Positions 8,515 to 17,688 of a DNA stretch of 64,000 nucleotides are shown in pieces (positions within the stretch are counted from its first letter, which is position 1; every line of letters starts with the position of its first letter). The position numbers and the translations under genes were made by a program. This DNA is from Desmonostoc geniculatum HA4340-LM1. GTDB lineage: Bacteria > Cyanobacteriota > Cyanobacteriia > Cyanobacteriales > Nostocaceae. The DNA lies in assembly GCA_019359545.1 (NCBI GenBank), contig JAHHHB010000015.1:1-64000 (forward strand), written 5' to 3'. The notes below the pieces were generated by a model. It saw only the letters and a list, made by a program, of their open reading frames with translations, made no database searches and was not told where the DNA came from.

Positions 8515-10035
8515 ATGGGTCAAGCTAGGATTTTAGTCGTTGAAGATGAAGTGATTGTGGCTAGAACTATTGCCAGCCAACTCAGCCAACTAGGATACAT
8601 TGTCACAGGTACGGCTTCCTCTGGAAAAGTTGCCATTGCCAAGGCATGGGAAACTCAACCAGAAATAGTACTAATGGATATTATCCTCAAAGGAGAGATG
8701 GACGGTATTGCCACAGCCGCTCATATTCGTGAGCAGCTAGATGTTCCTGTGATTTTTCTCACTGCATATGGTGATGAAAATACTTTAGAACGAGCAAAAA
8801 TTACCCAACCTTTCGGATATATTGTTAAACCATTTACTACAAAAGATTTAAGAATAGCTATTGAAATCGGTTTATTAAAACACCAGCTAGAACGGGAACT
8901 AAGGGAGAATCGAGATCAATTAGCAACTCTTTTAAACTCCATGAGTGATGCTGTAATTGCCACCGATGAGCAAGGAATGGTGACATTCATGAATCCCGCA
9001 GCTGAGGCCATAACTGGATGGCAGCAAAAAGATGCTTTAGGCAATGAGGCGTCAAACATTTTTCATATTGTCGATGAAGTTACAGAAGCTACCTTAGAAA
9101 ACCCAGTCACAAAAGTGCTGCGGGAGCAACAGGTTGTTTATTTGGGGGAATTCACATCTCTAATTACTAGAGACGGAAAAAGAGTTCCCATTGGTGATAG
9201 CGCTTCACCATTGAAGCGGAGACCTGACCAAATTAATGGTGTAGTAGTTGTTTTTTGGGATCTTAGCGAACGGCGTCAAACAGAATTGCTAGAGCAAGCA
9301 TTACAAAAGGAGCAAGAACTTAACCGTCTTAAGTCTTTATTTATCTCAACTGTATCTCATGAGTTTCGTAATCCCCTAACAGTTATTCAAACGGCAGTAG
9401 AACTGATAGAAATCCAAGGAACACATTTGACAGATGTTAAAAAACATACCTATTTAAAGCGCATTCAAGAAGCTGTGCAATCCATGAATCAACTCATGGA
9501 AGAGGTGCTATTTATGGGTCATGCGGAAGCAGGGAAACTAGTATGCAATCCTGCTCCAATTAACTTAGAACAATTCTGTAGAGATCTAATCGAAGATTTT
9601 TCTATTGTTATAAATAATGTAATACCAATTATTTTTACTTGTCATAGTGAGAATACGAACGCTGTGATGGATGAACGGCTCTTACATTACATGTTTGGAA
9701 ATATACTGTCAAACGCAGTTAAATATTCTCCCAGAGGTGGCAATATTCAATTCGATTTAATATGCGATCCAACGGATAAAGTAGCAATTTTTTATATTCA
9801 AGACCAAGGAATTGGTATTCCTGAAGCAGACCAAGCTAGACTTTTTGAATCATTCTACCGAGCCTCAAATGTCCAATCAATTCAGGGTACCGGATTGGGG
9901 TTAGTCATCGTTAAAAGGTGCGTTGATGCTCACAAGGGTCAAATTAGTGTCACAAGTCAAGTTGGTATCGGTACTACATTTACAGTAATTTTGCCTTTGA
10001 ATCCTGAATTATTGTTGAATGAAGTCAATGATTGA
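8515..10035 (+). CDS. REC-PAS-histidine kinase (hybrid signalling protein)
   Basis: 506 residues. An N-terminal receiver (VVEDE near residue 8, phosphoacceptor D55 in LMDIIL, conserved Thr in FLTAYGD, Lys in YIVKPF) is followed by a PAS domain (about 130-255). A HisKA domain has H282 in STVSHEFRNPL, and an HATPase has DQGIGIP and GTGLGLVIVK. It starts 10 bases after the upstream kinase, so the receiver probably takes phosphate from that protein and controls its own kinase domain. No DNA-binding output domain is present; the next component must lie elsewhere. Confidence 0.9.
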   Translation: MGQARILVVEDEVIVARTIASQLSQLGYIVTGTASSGKVAIAKAWETQPEIVLMDIILKGEMDGIATAAHIREQLDVPVIFLTAYGDENTLERAKITQPFGYIVKPFTTKDLRIAIEIGLLKHQLERELRENRDQLATLLNSMSDAVIATDEQGMVTFMNPAAEAITGWQQKDALGNEASNIFHIVDEVTEATLENPVTKVLREQQVVYLGEFTSLITRDGKRVPIGDSASPLKRRPDQINGVVVVFWDLSERRQTELLEQALQKEQELNRLKSLFISTVSHEFRNPLTVIQTAVELIEIQGTHLTDVKKHTYLKRIQEAVQSMNQLMEEVLFMGHAEAGKLVCNPAPINLEQFCRDLIEDFSIVINNVIPIIFTCHSENTNAVMDERLLHYMFGNILSNAVKYSPRGGNIQFDLICDPTDKVAIFYIQDQGIGIPEADQARLFESFYRASNVQSIQGTGLGLVIVKRCVDAHKGQISVTSQVGIGTTFTVILPLNPELLLNEVND

Positions 10036-10040
10036 TACAG

Positions 10041-10080
10041 CAGAATTCAGAATTCAGAATTCAGAATTCAGAATTCAGGA
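10041..10080. repeat. Five tandem GAATTCA heptamers
   Basis: Perfect heptamer tandem repeat directly after the kinase stop codon. The same unit is scattered through many spacers of the window (2433, 17380, 47500, 47840). Confidence 0.9.
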
Positions 10081-10088
10081 GTAATATC

Positions 10089-10101
10089 TAGGACTTACGC
10101 A
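10089..10101. repeat. Single terminal copy of the TA-GGACTTACGCA element
   Basis: TA followed by GGACTTACGCATTGACAGG. The same end is found at 13507, 21807 and 61510. Here no inverted partner is visible within 200 bases, so it is a solo end or remnant. Confidence 0.5.
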
Positions 10102-10147
10102 TTGACAGGAAATACTAAATATGAATGATTGAAAGACCACATCTGTC

Positions 10148-10176
10148 GTAGGGGCACAGCAGTGCTGTGCCCCTAC
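10148..10176. repeat. Palindromic repeat, GTAGGGGCACAGC type
   Basis: A 13-bp perfect stem (GTAGGGGCACAGC) with a 3-base loop. Related palindromes lie at 18478 and 42338. It could act as a terminator-like hairpin but has no T run, so I treat it as an interspersed palindromic repeat. Confidence 0.75.
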
Positions 10177-10276
10177 ACGAGGGTCTATTTATAGCAAGAG
10201 ACTGGGCTTATTTACTAACTCTTTGACAATCCAAAATCCAAAATCTAAAATCCAAAATTGTATTAAGATGCTTCTA

Positions 10277-11536
10277 TTAAGTTTTCACGTGAACTGGAAA
10301 AACACCCAAGCCAATTAACCTTCCTGGGAGGTCACGCAAGATGGGTAAGCGCAAAAATCCAGGTGGTACAAAGGTGCGATTTGAGCTGAGAACCGGGGCA
10401 AATACCCGCTTTTGGACAAAAGTTTGAAATGCCTGAATGATGCGTGTGGGCAACTCCCGTTGACGCTGTACTTTTGCGAGGTCACTCAGTTGTACTTGCC
10501 GGTTCTTCAGTGGTTTGCTGAGTACATTCGCTGCGACTACAGCATCTTGAATCGCGTAATTAATGCCAACTCCACCAACTGGAGACATTATATGAGCTGC
10601 ATCGCCGATGAGTAACAATCTTGGACGATACCAGCGTTTGACGCGACTGGACTCCACTGAGAGAAAGGCTACTTGTGACCAATCATGTAAATTTGGGATG
10701 CGTTGCTGGAATTCTGGCACCACTTCGACAATAGATTTTTTTAATTCCTCCAAACCCTCAGCCCGCAGTTTTTGATAGCCTCCTTTGGGAATAACATAAG
10801 CAACTTGCCACTCATCGCCACGGTCAAGCATAGCGATGATGTGACCTTGACCAAAGCGCCCCATTCCGCCCTCTGGGTCTTCTGGCTGACGAGGTAGGCG
10901 CAACCAGAGGACATCCATTGGCGGCGAGGTTTCAATAGACTCAAACTCACCCAAGTTTCGTAAACGTGAGTGACGACCGTCTGCACCAACTGTCAGGATT
11001 GCCCGAACTTCATGCCAACCACCGCCTCCCCGATAGCGGACACCTTGAATCACGCCATTTTCGGTGATTAATTCCTGGACATTCGCACCCATGACTAGAT
11101 GAAAACTAGGATATTTTTCGGCTTCTTGGGTGATGAACTCCAGGAACTTCACCTGGGGAAGCATCGTAATGTAGGGATAACGGGTTTTGAGATGACTAAA
11201 GTCAGCCAACGTCACGGTATCTTGAGGAGTTTGAATACTCAGGCGGCGGATTTTGGTATGGGGGAGTTCCAGCAAAGCTGTACTTAGTCCCAATTCTTCC
11301 ATAATTTCCATCACCGATGGATGAATTGTATCGCCACGAAAATCGCGATCGAAGTCTTTATGTGCTTCTAATAGCATCACAGGAATACCTTGACGCGCTA
11401 ACAACAAGGCTAATACAGCCCCAGCCGGACCTCCACCCACAATGCAACAATCTGTGGTTTCTACGTCTACAATGTCATGAGCAGGGTTAACATTTGGGTC
11501 TTGAGAAGAATTAGCGGGTATATGAGTAGTCATCAC
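10277..11536 (-). CDS. FAD-dependent monooxygenase (UbiH/PHBH-like)
   Basis: 419 residues. CCIVGGGPAGAVLALLLARQG near the N-terminus is the Rossmann GxGxxG for FAD, TVGADGRHSRLR is the DG motif, and LLIGDAAHIMSPVGGVGIN is the GD motif. Together these define class A flavoprotein monooxygenases. The C-terminus shows no membrane span. Substrates in this family are aromatic or polycyclic compounds, and nothing nearby narrows the choice. It is a lone gene, with the ABC ATPase divergent beyond a repeat-filled spacer. Confidence 0.87.
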   Translation of the reverse strand: MMTTHIPANSSQDPNVNPAHDIVDVETTDCCIVGGGPAGAVLALLLARQGIPVMLLEAHKDFDRDFRGDTIHPSVMEIMEELGLSTALLELPHTKIRRLSIQTPQDTVTLADFSHLKTRYPYITMLPQVKFLEFITQEAEKYPSFHLVMGANVQELITENGVIQGVRYRGGGGWHEVRAILTVGADGRHSRLRNLGEFESIETSPPMDVLWLRLPRQPEDPEGGMGRFGQGHIIAMLDRGDEWQVAYVIPKGGYQKLRAEGLEELKKSIVEVVPEFQQRIPNLHDWSQVAFLSVESSRVKRWYRPRLLLIGDAAHIMSPVGGVGINYAIQDAVVAANVLSKPLKNRQVQLSDLAKVQRQRELPTRIIQAFQTFVQKRVFAPVLSSNRTFVPPGFLRLPILRDLPGRLIGLGVFPVHVKT

Positions 11537-11854
11537 AACACCTCTGAAGAAACACAGGGAGTGGGGAGCAGGGAGTAGGGAGTGGGGGAAGAAAGTGTTT
11601 TTTAATTTGTGGGTGGTGGCTAATGCCGCCAGTGTGGCCGCTTCTAACAGCCCTAAAACTCAGGGTAGTTTGCTTTTTGTGGTGCGAGCTGTTTTTTTAA
11701 CTTTTCGTATTTAGATAGAACGTGTATTATTGGCGCTAAAGTGTCATTGGTCATTGGTCATTTGTTATTAGTTATTCTCCCTCTGTCTCCATACCCCATG
11801 CCCAATGCCCAATGCCCCATGCCCCATGCCCAATTCTCAATCAAATAATTAGTT
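11537..11854. repeat. Repeat-filled spacer between divergent genes
   Basis: Contains GGGGAGCAGGGAGTAGGG-type units (about 11560-11585), a TCATTGGTCATTTGTTATT segment and a CCCAATGCCCCATG array (about 11795-11832) ending just before the GTG start of the ABC gene. Promoters for both flanking genes must lie here but are not obvious. No gene is seen. Confidence 0.6.
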
Positions 11855-13174
11855 GTGGCCGAAGTTGTTTTAGAAAACGTTTATAAAAGTTTTTCCCCGC
11901 GTCAAGGGGAAAATATGACCTCACAAACTCAATCCCCACTCAAATCTGGGGACAAAACTGATGCGGCGCAAGAGCGTCCAGGAAGCGTCAATGTTTTGCG
12001 GCGAATTAACCTGACGATCGCAGATGGGGAATTTATGGTGCTGGTAGGCCCTTCTGGTTGCGGCAAAAGCACTCTGCTGCGGTTAATCGCCGGGTTAGAG
12101 GTGATGACTGGAGGTAATATTTGGGTAGGCGATCGCTTGATTAATGACTTACCACCCAAGGAACGCGACATCGCAATGGTGTTCCAAAATTACGCCCTCT
12201 ATCCTCACATGACGGTGTATGACAACATCGCCTTTGGGCTACGGCGCAGGGGGAGCAGAGGAGCAGAGGAGCAGAGGAGCAGAGGAGAAAGAGAGGGTAC
12301 TCCTCATCTTCGTATCTGGGCAGAAAATCTTCTTGTAGGGGCGACGAGAAAGTTACCTAAAGGATTGCGTTATGTTTCTGATAAAGAACGGGCTGTGGAT
12401 GAGCAGGTGCGTAGTGTTGCCCAACTTTTACAAATTGAAACATTGCTGAATCGGTTACCCAAACAGCTTTCTGGGGGACAAAGACAACGGGTTGCATTGG
12501 GAAGGGCGATCGCGCGTGATCCCCAAGTATTCTTAATGGATGAGCCGCTTTCTAACTTAGATGCCAAATTGCGGGCGGAAACTCGCGCCCAAATTGTCAA
12601 ATTGCAGCGCCAATTGGGGACAACCACGATTTACGTTACCCACGATCAAACCGAAGCGATGACAATGGGCGATCGTATTGCGATTATGTCTGAGGGTAAA
12701 ATTCAGCAAGTTGCTTCTCCATTAGAACTTTACAACCGTCCTGCCAACCTTTTTGTTGCAGAGTTCATTGGTTCGCCACCAATGAATTTTATTCCTGTAG
12801 AATTTCATGCGCCGCAGTTGATTACTCATTCTCAGTTGCGTTTCACACTTCCAGAAGTTTGGGCAAATGCTTTACAAAAATATGATGGGAAAACTTTAAT
12901 TTTAGGCATTCGCCCAGAACACTTGAACTTGAGTATGCCTGCTACCAAAAATCTACCAGTGCAAGTGGATTTGGTAGAAAATTTAGGTAATGATTCCTTT
13001 CTTGCTGTTAAGATTGCTGAACCTGGTTCTCAACCTGCGACTACAGCCAATACCCTCCAAGTGCGAATCCCACCAGACCGATTTGTTCAAGTTGGCGAGC
13101 AACTTTGGTTATCACTAAATCCAGAGAAAATTCACTTCTTTGACCCGGAAACCGAGTTGGCGATATTTCTTTAA
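11855..13174 (+). CDS. ABC transporter ATP-binding protein, MalK/UgpC type, with repeat-derived insertion
   Basis: 439 residues from a GTG start. Walker A is GPSGCGKST, the Q-loop is VFQNYALYPHM, the signature is LSGGQRQRVALGRAIARDP, Walker B is VFLMDEPLSNLDAKLR, the H-loop is THDQTEAM, and a C-terminal TOBE/MalK regulatory domain follows. It is the energising subunit of a carbohydrate- or glycerol-3-phosphate-type importer. No permease genes are adjacent, so it probably serves transporters encoded elsewhere. Between FGLRRRG and the helical domain there are about 46 extra residues that begin with reiterated GGAGCAGA sequence (12246-12395). A second, milder expansion lies after the first strand (about residues 15-45). 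The frame stays open. Confidence 0.9.
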   Translation: MAEVVLENVYKSFSPRQGENMTSQTQSPLKSGDKTDAAQERPGSVNVLRRINLTIADGEFMVLVGPSGCGKSTLLRLIAGLEVMTGGNIWVGDRLINDLPPKERDIAMVFQNYALYPHMTVYDNIAFGLRRRGSRGAEEQRSRGEREGTPHLRIWAENLLVGATRKLPKGLRYVSDKERAVDEQVRSVAQLLQIETLLNRLPKQLSGGQRQRVALGRAIARDPQVFLMDEPLSNLDAKLRAETRAQIVKLQRQLGTTTIYVTHDQTEAMTMGDRIAIMSEGKIQQVASPLELYNRPANLFVAEFIGSPPMNFIPVEFHAPQLITHSQLRFTLPEVWANALQKYDGKTLILGIRPEHLNLSMPATKNLPVQVDLVENLGNDSFLAVKIAEPGSQPATTANTLQVRIPPDRFVQVGEQLWLSLNPEKIHFFDPETELAIFL

Positions 13175-13176
13175 TA

Positions 13177-13359
13177 CTATCCGCGTCTAATTGGTAAAAC
13201 ACGAACTCTCGATTGGGTTTGATCGACAGTGACTAATGCCCCTGTCTCTAGTGAAAACTCAAACTGATTTATGGCTGAAATGACTAAATTTTCGATACTG
13301 TTTGGCAAAACATCAACAATCCAATGGCGATCGGGAGCCGACCTCGATCCAGATGTTCT
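13177..13359 (-). pseudogene. 3' remnant of an unidentified gene
   Basis: An open minus-strand frame of 60 codons without a good start, ending at TAG (13177). Its translation has ordinary protein composition (APDRHWIVDVLPNS, then FSLETGALVTVDQ, ending VRVLPIRRG). It directly abuts the ABC gene stop. I do not recognise the family. It looks like the surviving C-terminus of a gene whose front was lost when the region to the right was rearranged. Confidence 0.3.
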
Positions 13360-13398
13360 CTATGCAGTGATTAGCAATCAGCCTATTCCTAACAGATT

Positions 13399-13509
13399 GT
13401 TATTTTTATAGATGAAATTGATAGTGTTCTCAGTTTAAAATTTCCGGTTGATGATTTTTTTGCTTTAATTCGAGCATTCTTTAATCAAAGAGTTGATAGT
13501 CACTTTTAG
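13399..13509 (+). pseudogene. Fragment of an AAA-like domain (PF14516-type) protein
   Basis: The frame reads [20 protein letters not shown] and then [14 protein letters not shown], which is the Walker B/sensor region of the AAA-like domain proteins abundant in filamentous cyanobacteria. It has no start codon and ends in a TAG created where a TA-GGACTTACGCA element begins (13507). The matching C-terminal fragment lies at 14273-14428, so the gene was split and deleted internally. Confidence 0.6.
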
Positions 13510-13574
13510 GACTTACGCACTCACATCGACCAACTCCCTTAAAAGGGGGCTTTAGAAGTTTTCCCCTTTATCAG

Positions 13575-13730
13575 CTACGGTGTACACATAAGTTTGAAAA
13601 TAGCTGAAGAAGACAGGTTTTACCCCACCCTAACCCTCCCCTTGTGAAGGGGAGGGAACCGGAAATCTCATTTCCCCCCTTTATAAGGGGGGGATTAAGG
13701 GGGGTGATACGACTTGTGTGTACACCGTAG
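13575..13730. mobile_element. Miniature element with 20-bp terminal inverted repeats
   Basis: CTACGGTGTACACATAAGTT at the left and the complement of CTACGGTGTACACACAAGTC at the right agree at 18 of 20 positions. The 156-bp interior has no coding capacity and carries the CCCTCCCCTTGTGAAGGGGAGGG and CCCCCCTTTATAAGGGGGGG hairpins also seen near 33680. Size and ends fit a MITE; the parent transposase is not in the window. Confidence 0.65.
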
Positions 13731-13920
13731 TCCGAGTAGTGACGCGATCGCTGTATCCTAGTTTTAAGTCGCGCTGTGGCCGTGGCATAAGAAGAATTTG
13801 TCATCCTTTAATTCTCCCCATAATATCTATGCCCTTTAATTTTTTTAATAAAATCCCAAAACCTGAACCCGCAGAGATAACTGATTTAATCAAAATATCG
13901 GGATGTGACAACCCAAAGCG

Positions 13921-14253
13921 GTGCGGGGAATTGTATTTCTATCCACTCCTCACACTGGTTATCATCTTGCTAACTTAGTCGATAAAATTGGTATTTTGGC
14001 ACGAACCACTGTTAGTGTTAATGAATTGAAAGCACATATTCCACAACTGCGTAAACTTAACGAGTGGTATCGGCAAAATGTTGATTCCTTGGAAATTACT
14101 ACAAAAGTTTATTTTGAAACCAAGCCCACTCAAGGTTTTTTAGTTGTAGACCCAGATAGCGCTAACCCAGGCATAAAAGATGTCCAACCTACCGCTACAG
14201 ATGATGACCATCTTTCTATCACCAAGCCAAAATCAACAGATAATTTAGTCTAA
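13921..14253 (+). pseudogene. C-terminal fragment of an alpha/beta hydrolase (SERAC1/PGAP1-like)
   Basis: The frame from GTG 13921 reads RGIVFLSTPHTGYHLANLVDK, then DDDHLSITKPKS. This is the strand after the nucleophile elbow and the Asp-His end of lipase-like proteins that cyanobacteria often fuse to other domains. The elbow itself with the catalytic Ser is missing. Upstream, the frame meets TGA three codons before the family-like KAVRGIV. A neighbouring frame starting at 13830 encodes only about 30 plausible residues. I read it as a decayed gene, though a small expressed protein cannot be excluded. Confidence 0.5.
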
Positions 14254-14272
14254 CAAATTGTTAAAAGCAGCG

Positions 14273-14428
14273 ATGAAAAAAGTGATTGAGAGTGATATTC
14301 CTGTTAAGTTAGACTCTGCACAAAGTTTTAAATTACGCAGTCTGGGGTTAATTGAATTTAAAGAAAATCAAGTTCAATGCCTTTGTAACTTATATCGCCT
14401 TTATTTTCGAGAACGTCTATCCGAATGA
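14273..14428 (+). pseudogene. C-terminal fragment of the AAA-like domain protein
   Basis: 51 codons ending LDSAQSFKLRSLGLIEF, then LCNLYRLYFRERLSE and stop. This is the winged-helix-like end of AAA-like (PF14516) proteins. It pairs with the Walker B fragment at 13399. The hydrolase fragment and two miniature elements lie between the two halves. Confidence 0.5.
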
Positions 14429-14455
14429 TTACACCCAGCTTGAGAGAATGAACCA

Positions 14456-14728
14456 TCAATGCTTTCGCCGACCCTTCTGGCAAGCATTACACGCAGAAGT
14501 TTTTGGTTCAAAATCAATACAACCAATGGCTTGTTCAGAACAAGCTTTTTTTGGGTGTACAGTACATTTGAGACGGTAGTCGTTAGTGAAATAATCACAA
14601 CCAGAGCAAGGAATTTGATGCAGAGTTTTTAAATGAATGATTCCTTTTTTCAAGGTTAACCAGAAACTCGAAATAAATAGAATAATTACTGTCCAAGTGC
14701 AAAAAGCACACAAAATCATAGCTAACAT
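14456..14728 (-). CDS. Small membrane protein with C-terminal Cys cluster
   Basis: 90 residues. One hydrophobic helix (about 5-28) is followed by CSGCDYFTNDYRLKCTVHP, a Glu-Gln-Ala segment and CNACQKG, giving two CxxC pairs plus further Cys. I recall similar small proteins in many cyanobacteria, but not a function. GAGGAT stands seven bases before the ATG. It is the last gene of the minus-strand antenna cluster, 137 bases after the final CP43-like gene, and may be cotranscribed. The Cys pattern suggests a metal or redox site facing the cytosol; this is inference. Confidence 0.7.
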   Translation of the reverse strand: MLAMILCAFCTWTVIILFISSFWLTLKKGIIHLKTLHQIPCSGCDYFTNDYRLKCTVHPKKACSEQAIGCIDFEPKTSACNACQKGRRKH

Positions 14729-14851
14729 TAGTTATCCTCATAAAAATTTCAAAGAAATGCCCGCAGTCTACTGCTTTCCACCGCAGGCATAGGAGTTTAT
14801 TTAGCTAGAGTTGAGCGAAAATTAATTCAGGTAATACCAATTCAGCCCATT

Positions 14852-14880
14852 TGTAGAGACGCGATTCATCGCGTCTTTAC
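14852..14880. repeat. Palindromic repeat AGACGCGAT-TC-ATCGCGTCT overlapping a stop codon
   Basis: Nine-bp perfect stem with a two-base loop. It overlaps the last five codons of the adjacent antenna gene (V-K-T-R-stop), so that gene's C-terminus is repeat-encoded. The same palindrome lies at 30449, and a relative lies inside recF at 48439. It could also serve as a terminator for the minus-strand transcript. Confidence 0.7.
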
Positions 14881-15837
14881 TTGACGCGGCGATCGCCAAG
14901 AATGCCAAACGTAACCTAGAAACGCCAATACACCAAGAAAAAACTGAATATCTGCTAATCCCAGACGTTCTGTTCCGAAAAATTCTTTCGGAAAAACTGT
15001 CGTGTTATATCCCACAAACGCCGCAGAAATCCAAGCCATGAAAGCTAAACCCAGCAAGCTATAAGAAAGAATTTCTTCACCATTTTCGATTGGTAAAATT
15101 CGTCTCACCCATGTAAAAGGCTGGACAAGAATATGCCATACACCACCAGCAATTAAGATGAAGCTAATCCAAATGTGACCACCAATGACATCTTCTAAGT
15201 TATCAACACTTGCCATTCCTAAAGGCGTCCAGCTACCATCTTTCAGCCCAACTAAGTAACCAAAAATTGTCGCTGGGTTTAAATTAGGATTGCTAATTAG
15301 GCGGACATCTCCCACATTTGTGTCATAAATTCCGCCAAAAATCGTTGCCTTTAGCACTAACAAAAATGCCCCCAAACCCAGAATAATCAAGTGATGACCT
15401 AAAATTAAACCCAATTGCTTGGCGTCATTCCATTCATAGTGAAATTTTGCTGCTTGTCCACCAGCATTATATAAAATTGCTGGAGCGCGAAAAACATGAA
15501 AAAGTCCACCAGCACCCAACACAGCAGATGCAACTAAATGCAAAATGCCAATTATAAAATAGGGATAAGTATCGACTACTTCACCCCCAGCACCTACACC
15601 AAAACCCAAAGTAGCTAAATGAGGTAACAAAATTAGTCCTTGTTCATACATTGGTATGCTAGGAACAAAACGCGTAACTTCAGATATTGCGATCGCCCCT
15701 GCCCAAAACATAATCAAGCCCGCGTGAGCAATGTGAGCGCCTAATAATTGACCAGACAAATCAATTAAACGAGCATTACCCACTAACCATGATAAATTTG
15801 TGTCTGCTGCTAAGGTTCTATCAGTTGAAATTGTCAT
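14866..15837 (-). CDS. IsiA/Pcb-type chlorophyll a-binding antenna protein (CP43-like)
   Basis: 323 residues with six predicted membrane helices. It has the family hallmarks [52 protein letters not shown] and conserved histidines in [14 protein letters not shown] and GGHIW. It lacks the long lumenal loop of true CP43 (PsbC). It would bind chlorophyll in the thylakoid membrane as accessory antenna, probably under iron or light stress. It is more divergent than the other three copies: the last helix ends [13 protein letters not shown] and the C-terminus is repeat-encoded. It lies 189 bases after the next copy. Confidence 0.9.
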   Translation of the reverse strand: MTISTDRTLAADTNLSWLVGNARLIDLSGQLLGAHIAHAGLIMFWAGAIAISEVTRFVPSIPMYEQGLILLPHLATLGFGVGAGGEVVDTYPYFIIGILHLVASAVLGAGGLFHVFRAPAILYNAGGQAAKFHYEWNDAKQLGLILGHHLIILGLGAFLLVLKATIFGGIYDTNVGDVRLISNPNLNPATIFGYLVGLKDGSWTPLGMASVDNLEDVIGGHIWISFILIAGGVWHILVQPFTWVRRILPIENGEEILSYSLLGLAFMAWISAAFVGYNTTVFPKEFFGTERLGLADIQFFLGVLAFLGYVWHSWRSPRQVKTR

Positions 15838-15854
15838 AGTTACATACCTTTAAA

Positions 15855-16020
15855 AGTAGGGAATAGGGAGTAGGGAGTGGGAAGTAGGGATGAGGGGGAT
15901 GAGGGAGTGTGGTGAGTGTGGTGAGTGTGGGGAGAGAAGGGGAAAATATTTGTTCTCCATCCTCCCACACCGGACACACCGGACACACTCTTAACTCTTA
16001 ACTCCTAACTCCTAACTCAA
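15855..16020. repeat. GTAGGGAGT/GTGTGGTGA tandem repeats and complementary block
   Basis: Fills the 189-base spacer between two antenna genes. G-rich units (GGGAGTAGGGAGTGG, GAGTGTGGT three times) are followed by CCACACCGGACACACCGG and TAACTCCTAACTCC units. A hairpin is possible. No gene. Confidence 0.75.
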
Positions 16021-16026
16021 CACTTA

Positions 16027-17061
16027 TTACGATTCGCTACCAATGGCATTTAATGCCCTTTCAATTCGGCTAAAGTCAACGCCAATAGCTCGTAAGGCGT
16101 GCCACAGATGACCTTGCAGAAAGAAGAAAGCTAAGAAGAAATGGGCATTTGCTAACCATGCTCTGGAAGTGTAACCGCCATTTGCTAACTTAATGCTGTC
16201 GGCAAAATAAGGGCTAACTCCAAGTTTTACTTCCAAAGTAGAACCATAAAATTCCACAGGATAAGCTAAGGTATTCACTGCACAAAAATAAGCTGCAACA
16301 AATCCCGCTAAGGCAATACCACCTAAAGAGTAGGAAAGGATAGCTTCACCGGAGAAGATTAAAAGCTTTTTCGCCCAAGGTAAAGGCTCTATTAGAATGT
16401 GCCAAATACCGCCGCCAATGAGTAACAAACCTACATAAATATGACCACCAACCAAATCTTCTAAGTTGTTAACACTAGCAAAGTGGGTTTGATACCCATA
16501 GATGACCAAGGGGTTGAGGGTGGGGTCGGTGACAACTCGGACATCGTGAATTGTGGAGTCGTATATTCCTCCCCAAAACATCGCTTTTCCGACTAGAAGT
16601 AAAGCACCTATTCCTAAGAAAATCAGGTGATGTCCTAAGATAAAACCAAGTTTTTTCGGGTCGTCCCATGTAAAGTGAAATTTACGAGCGCGACCGGTGG
16701 CGTCTTTTAAGTTTTTTGGAGCTTTGAAGGTGTGGAAAAGTGCCCCTGCACCAAGCACTGCTGAAGAAATTAAATGCAAAGCGCCGATTACAAAATAGGG
16801 ATAAGTATTGACTACCTGACCACCTGCGCCCACACCAAAACCCAAGGTAGCTAAGTGGGGTAACAAAATTAGTCCCTGTTCCCCCATCGGTACTTCGGGG
16901 TTGTAGCGAGAGATTTCAAACCATGTAAACGCCCCAGCCCAGAGTGTCGTGAGGGCTGCTTGTGCCACATGGGCACCGATAAATAAGCCAGAGAGGTTGG
17001 CGAAGCGGGCGTTACCATTCCACCAATCAAATTCGACGTTGGGATTGCCGTATGTCTGCAT
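16027..17061 (-). CDS. IsiA/Pcb-type chlorophyll a-binding antenna protein (CP43-like)
   Basis: 344 residues, close to IsiA length, with six helices. It has [69 protein letters not shown] and a C-terminal [16 protein letters not shown] that matches the isiA gene in this locus (20623). These conserved His residues are chlorophyll ligands in the family. It starts at ATG 17061 after a 627-base spacer, so it may have its own promoter. Together with the following copy it duplicates the antenna set of the isiA operon. Confidence 0.92.
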   Translation of the reverse strand: MQTYGNPNVEFDWWNGNARFANLSGLFIGAHVAQAALTTLWAGAFTWFEISRYNPEVPMGEQGLILLPHLATLGFGVGAGGQVVNTYPYFVIGALHLISSAVLGAGALFHTFKAPKNLKDATGRARKFHFTWDDPKKLGFILGHHLIFLGIGALLLVGKAMFWGGIYDSTIHDVRVVTDPTLNPLVIYGYQTHFASVNNLEDLVGGHIYVGLLLIGGGIWHILIEPLPWAKKLLIFSGEAILSYSLGGIALAGFVAAYFCAVNTLAYPVEFYGSTLEVKLGVSPYFADSIKLANGGYTSRAWLANAHFFLAFFFLQGHLWHALRAIGVDFSRIERALNAIGSES

Positions 17062-17688
17062 TGTTTAGCTAGTTAGTAATTGTTGCTAGTAATACTCAAT
17101 TAATTGGTTCTTGTTTCCGCAGTTGAATGTCCCGTTAGTGCAAGGAAATCAGTTGCCATACGCTCAGATGTGAAGCCTCTAGGTTAATTTAAGAGCTTCT
17201 TACACCTCACCGCAGGCGTTACTGATTGTCGTCAGACATCACTAATTATTGAGATTACAAATTTAGTTTATTGAAAATTTTTCTTATTAAGTGATTCTCT
17301 TTACAAAACGTAATCATCAAAAATAGAGAAAAAATTAAGCAACACAAATAGAGCGACAGTATTAATTACCACCGCTCAAAAGAATTCAGAATTCAGGAGT
17401 CAGAATTCAGTATAAATTGGAGTCCGACTGGCAGATATGAATACCTCAGTCAAAATAATTCGTAATTGATAATGACGCTCCTTCGTCGCTACCGCTTCGC
17501 TAACGTAATTTGTAATTTTTACCCCACGATTGAAGTCGGGGGCGCAGAAATTAGGAATAATGTTTTTTATCTCCATCAATAAATTGAGGGGCTTGTACCA
17601 TTAATTACGAATTACGAATTACGAATTAGTAATTATTCGGTCATCGATTTTGGATTCTGAATTCTGGATTCTGAATTCTTCTTCAAAA
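17062..17688. other. Spacer upstream of the second antenna pair, repeat-rich
   Basis: The half next to the antenna start (17062-17340) is AT-rich and likely holds the promoter. The other half has GAATTCAGGAGTCAGAATTC units (about 17381-17410), a TAATGACGCTCCTTCGTCGC segment and ATTACGA heptamers (about 17600-17630). No gene is seen. Confidence 0.5.
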
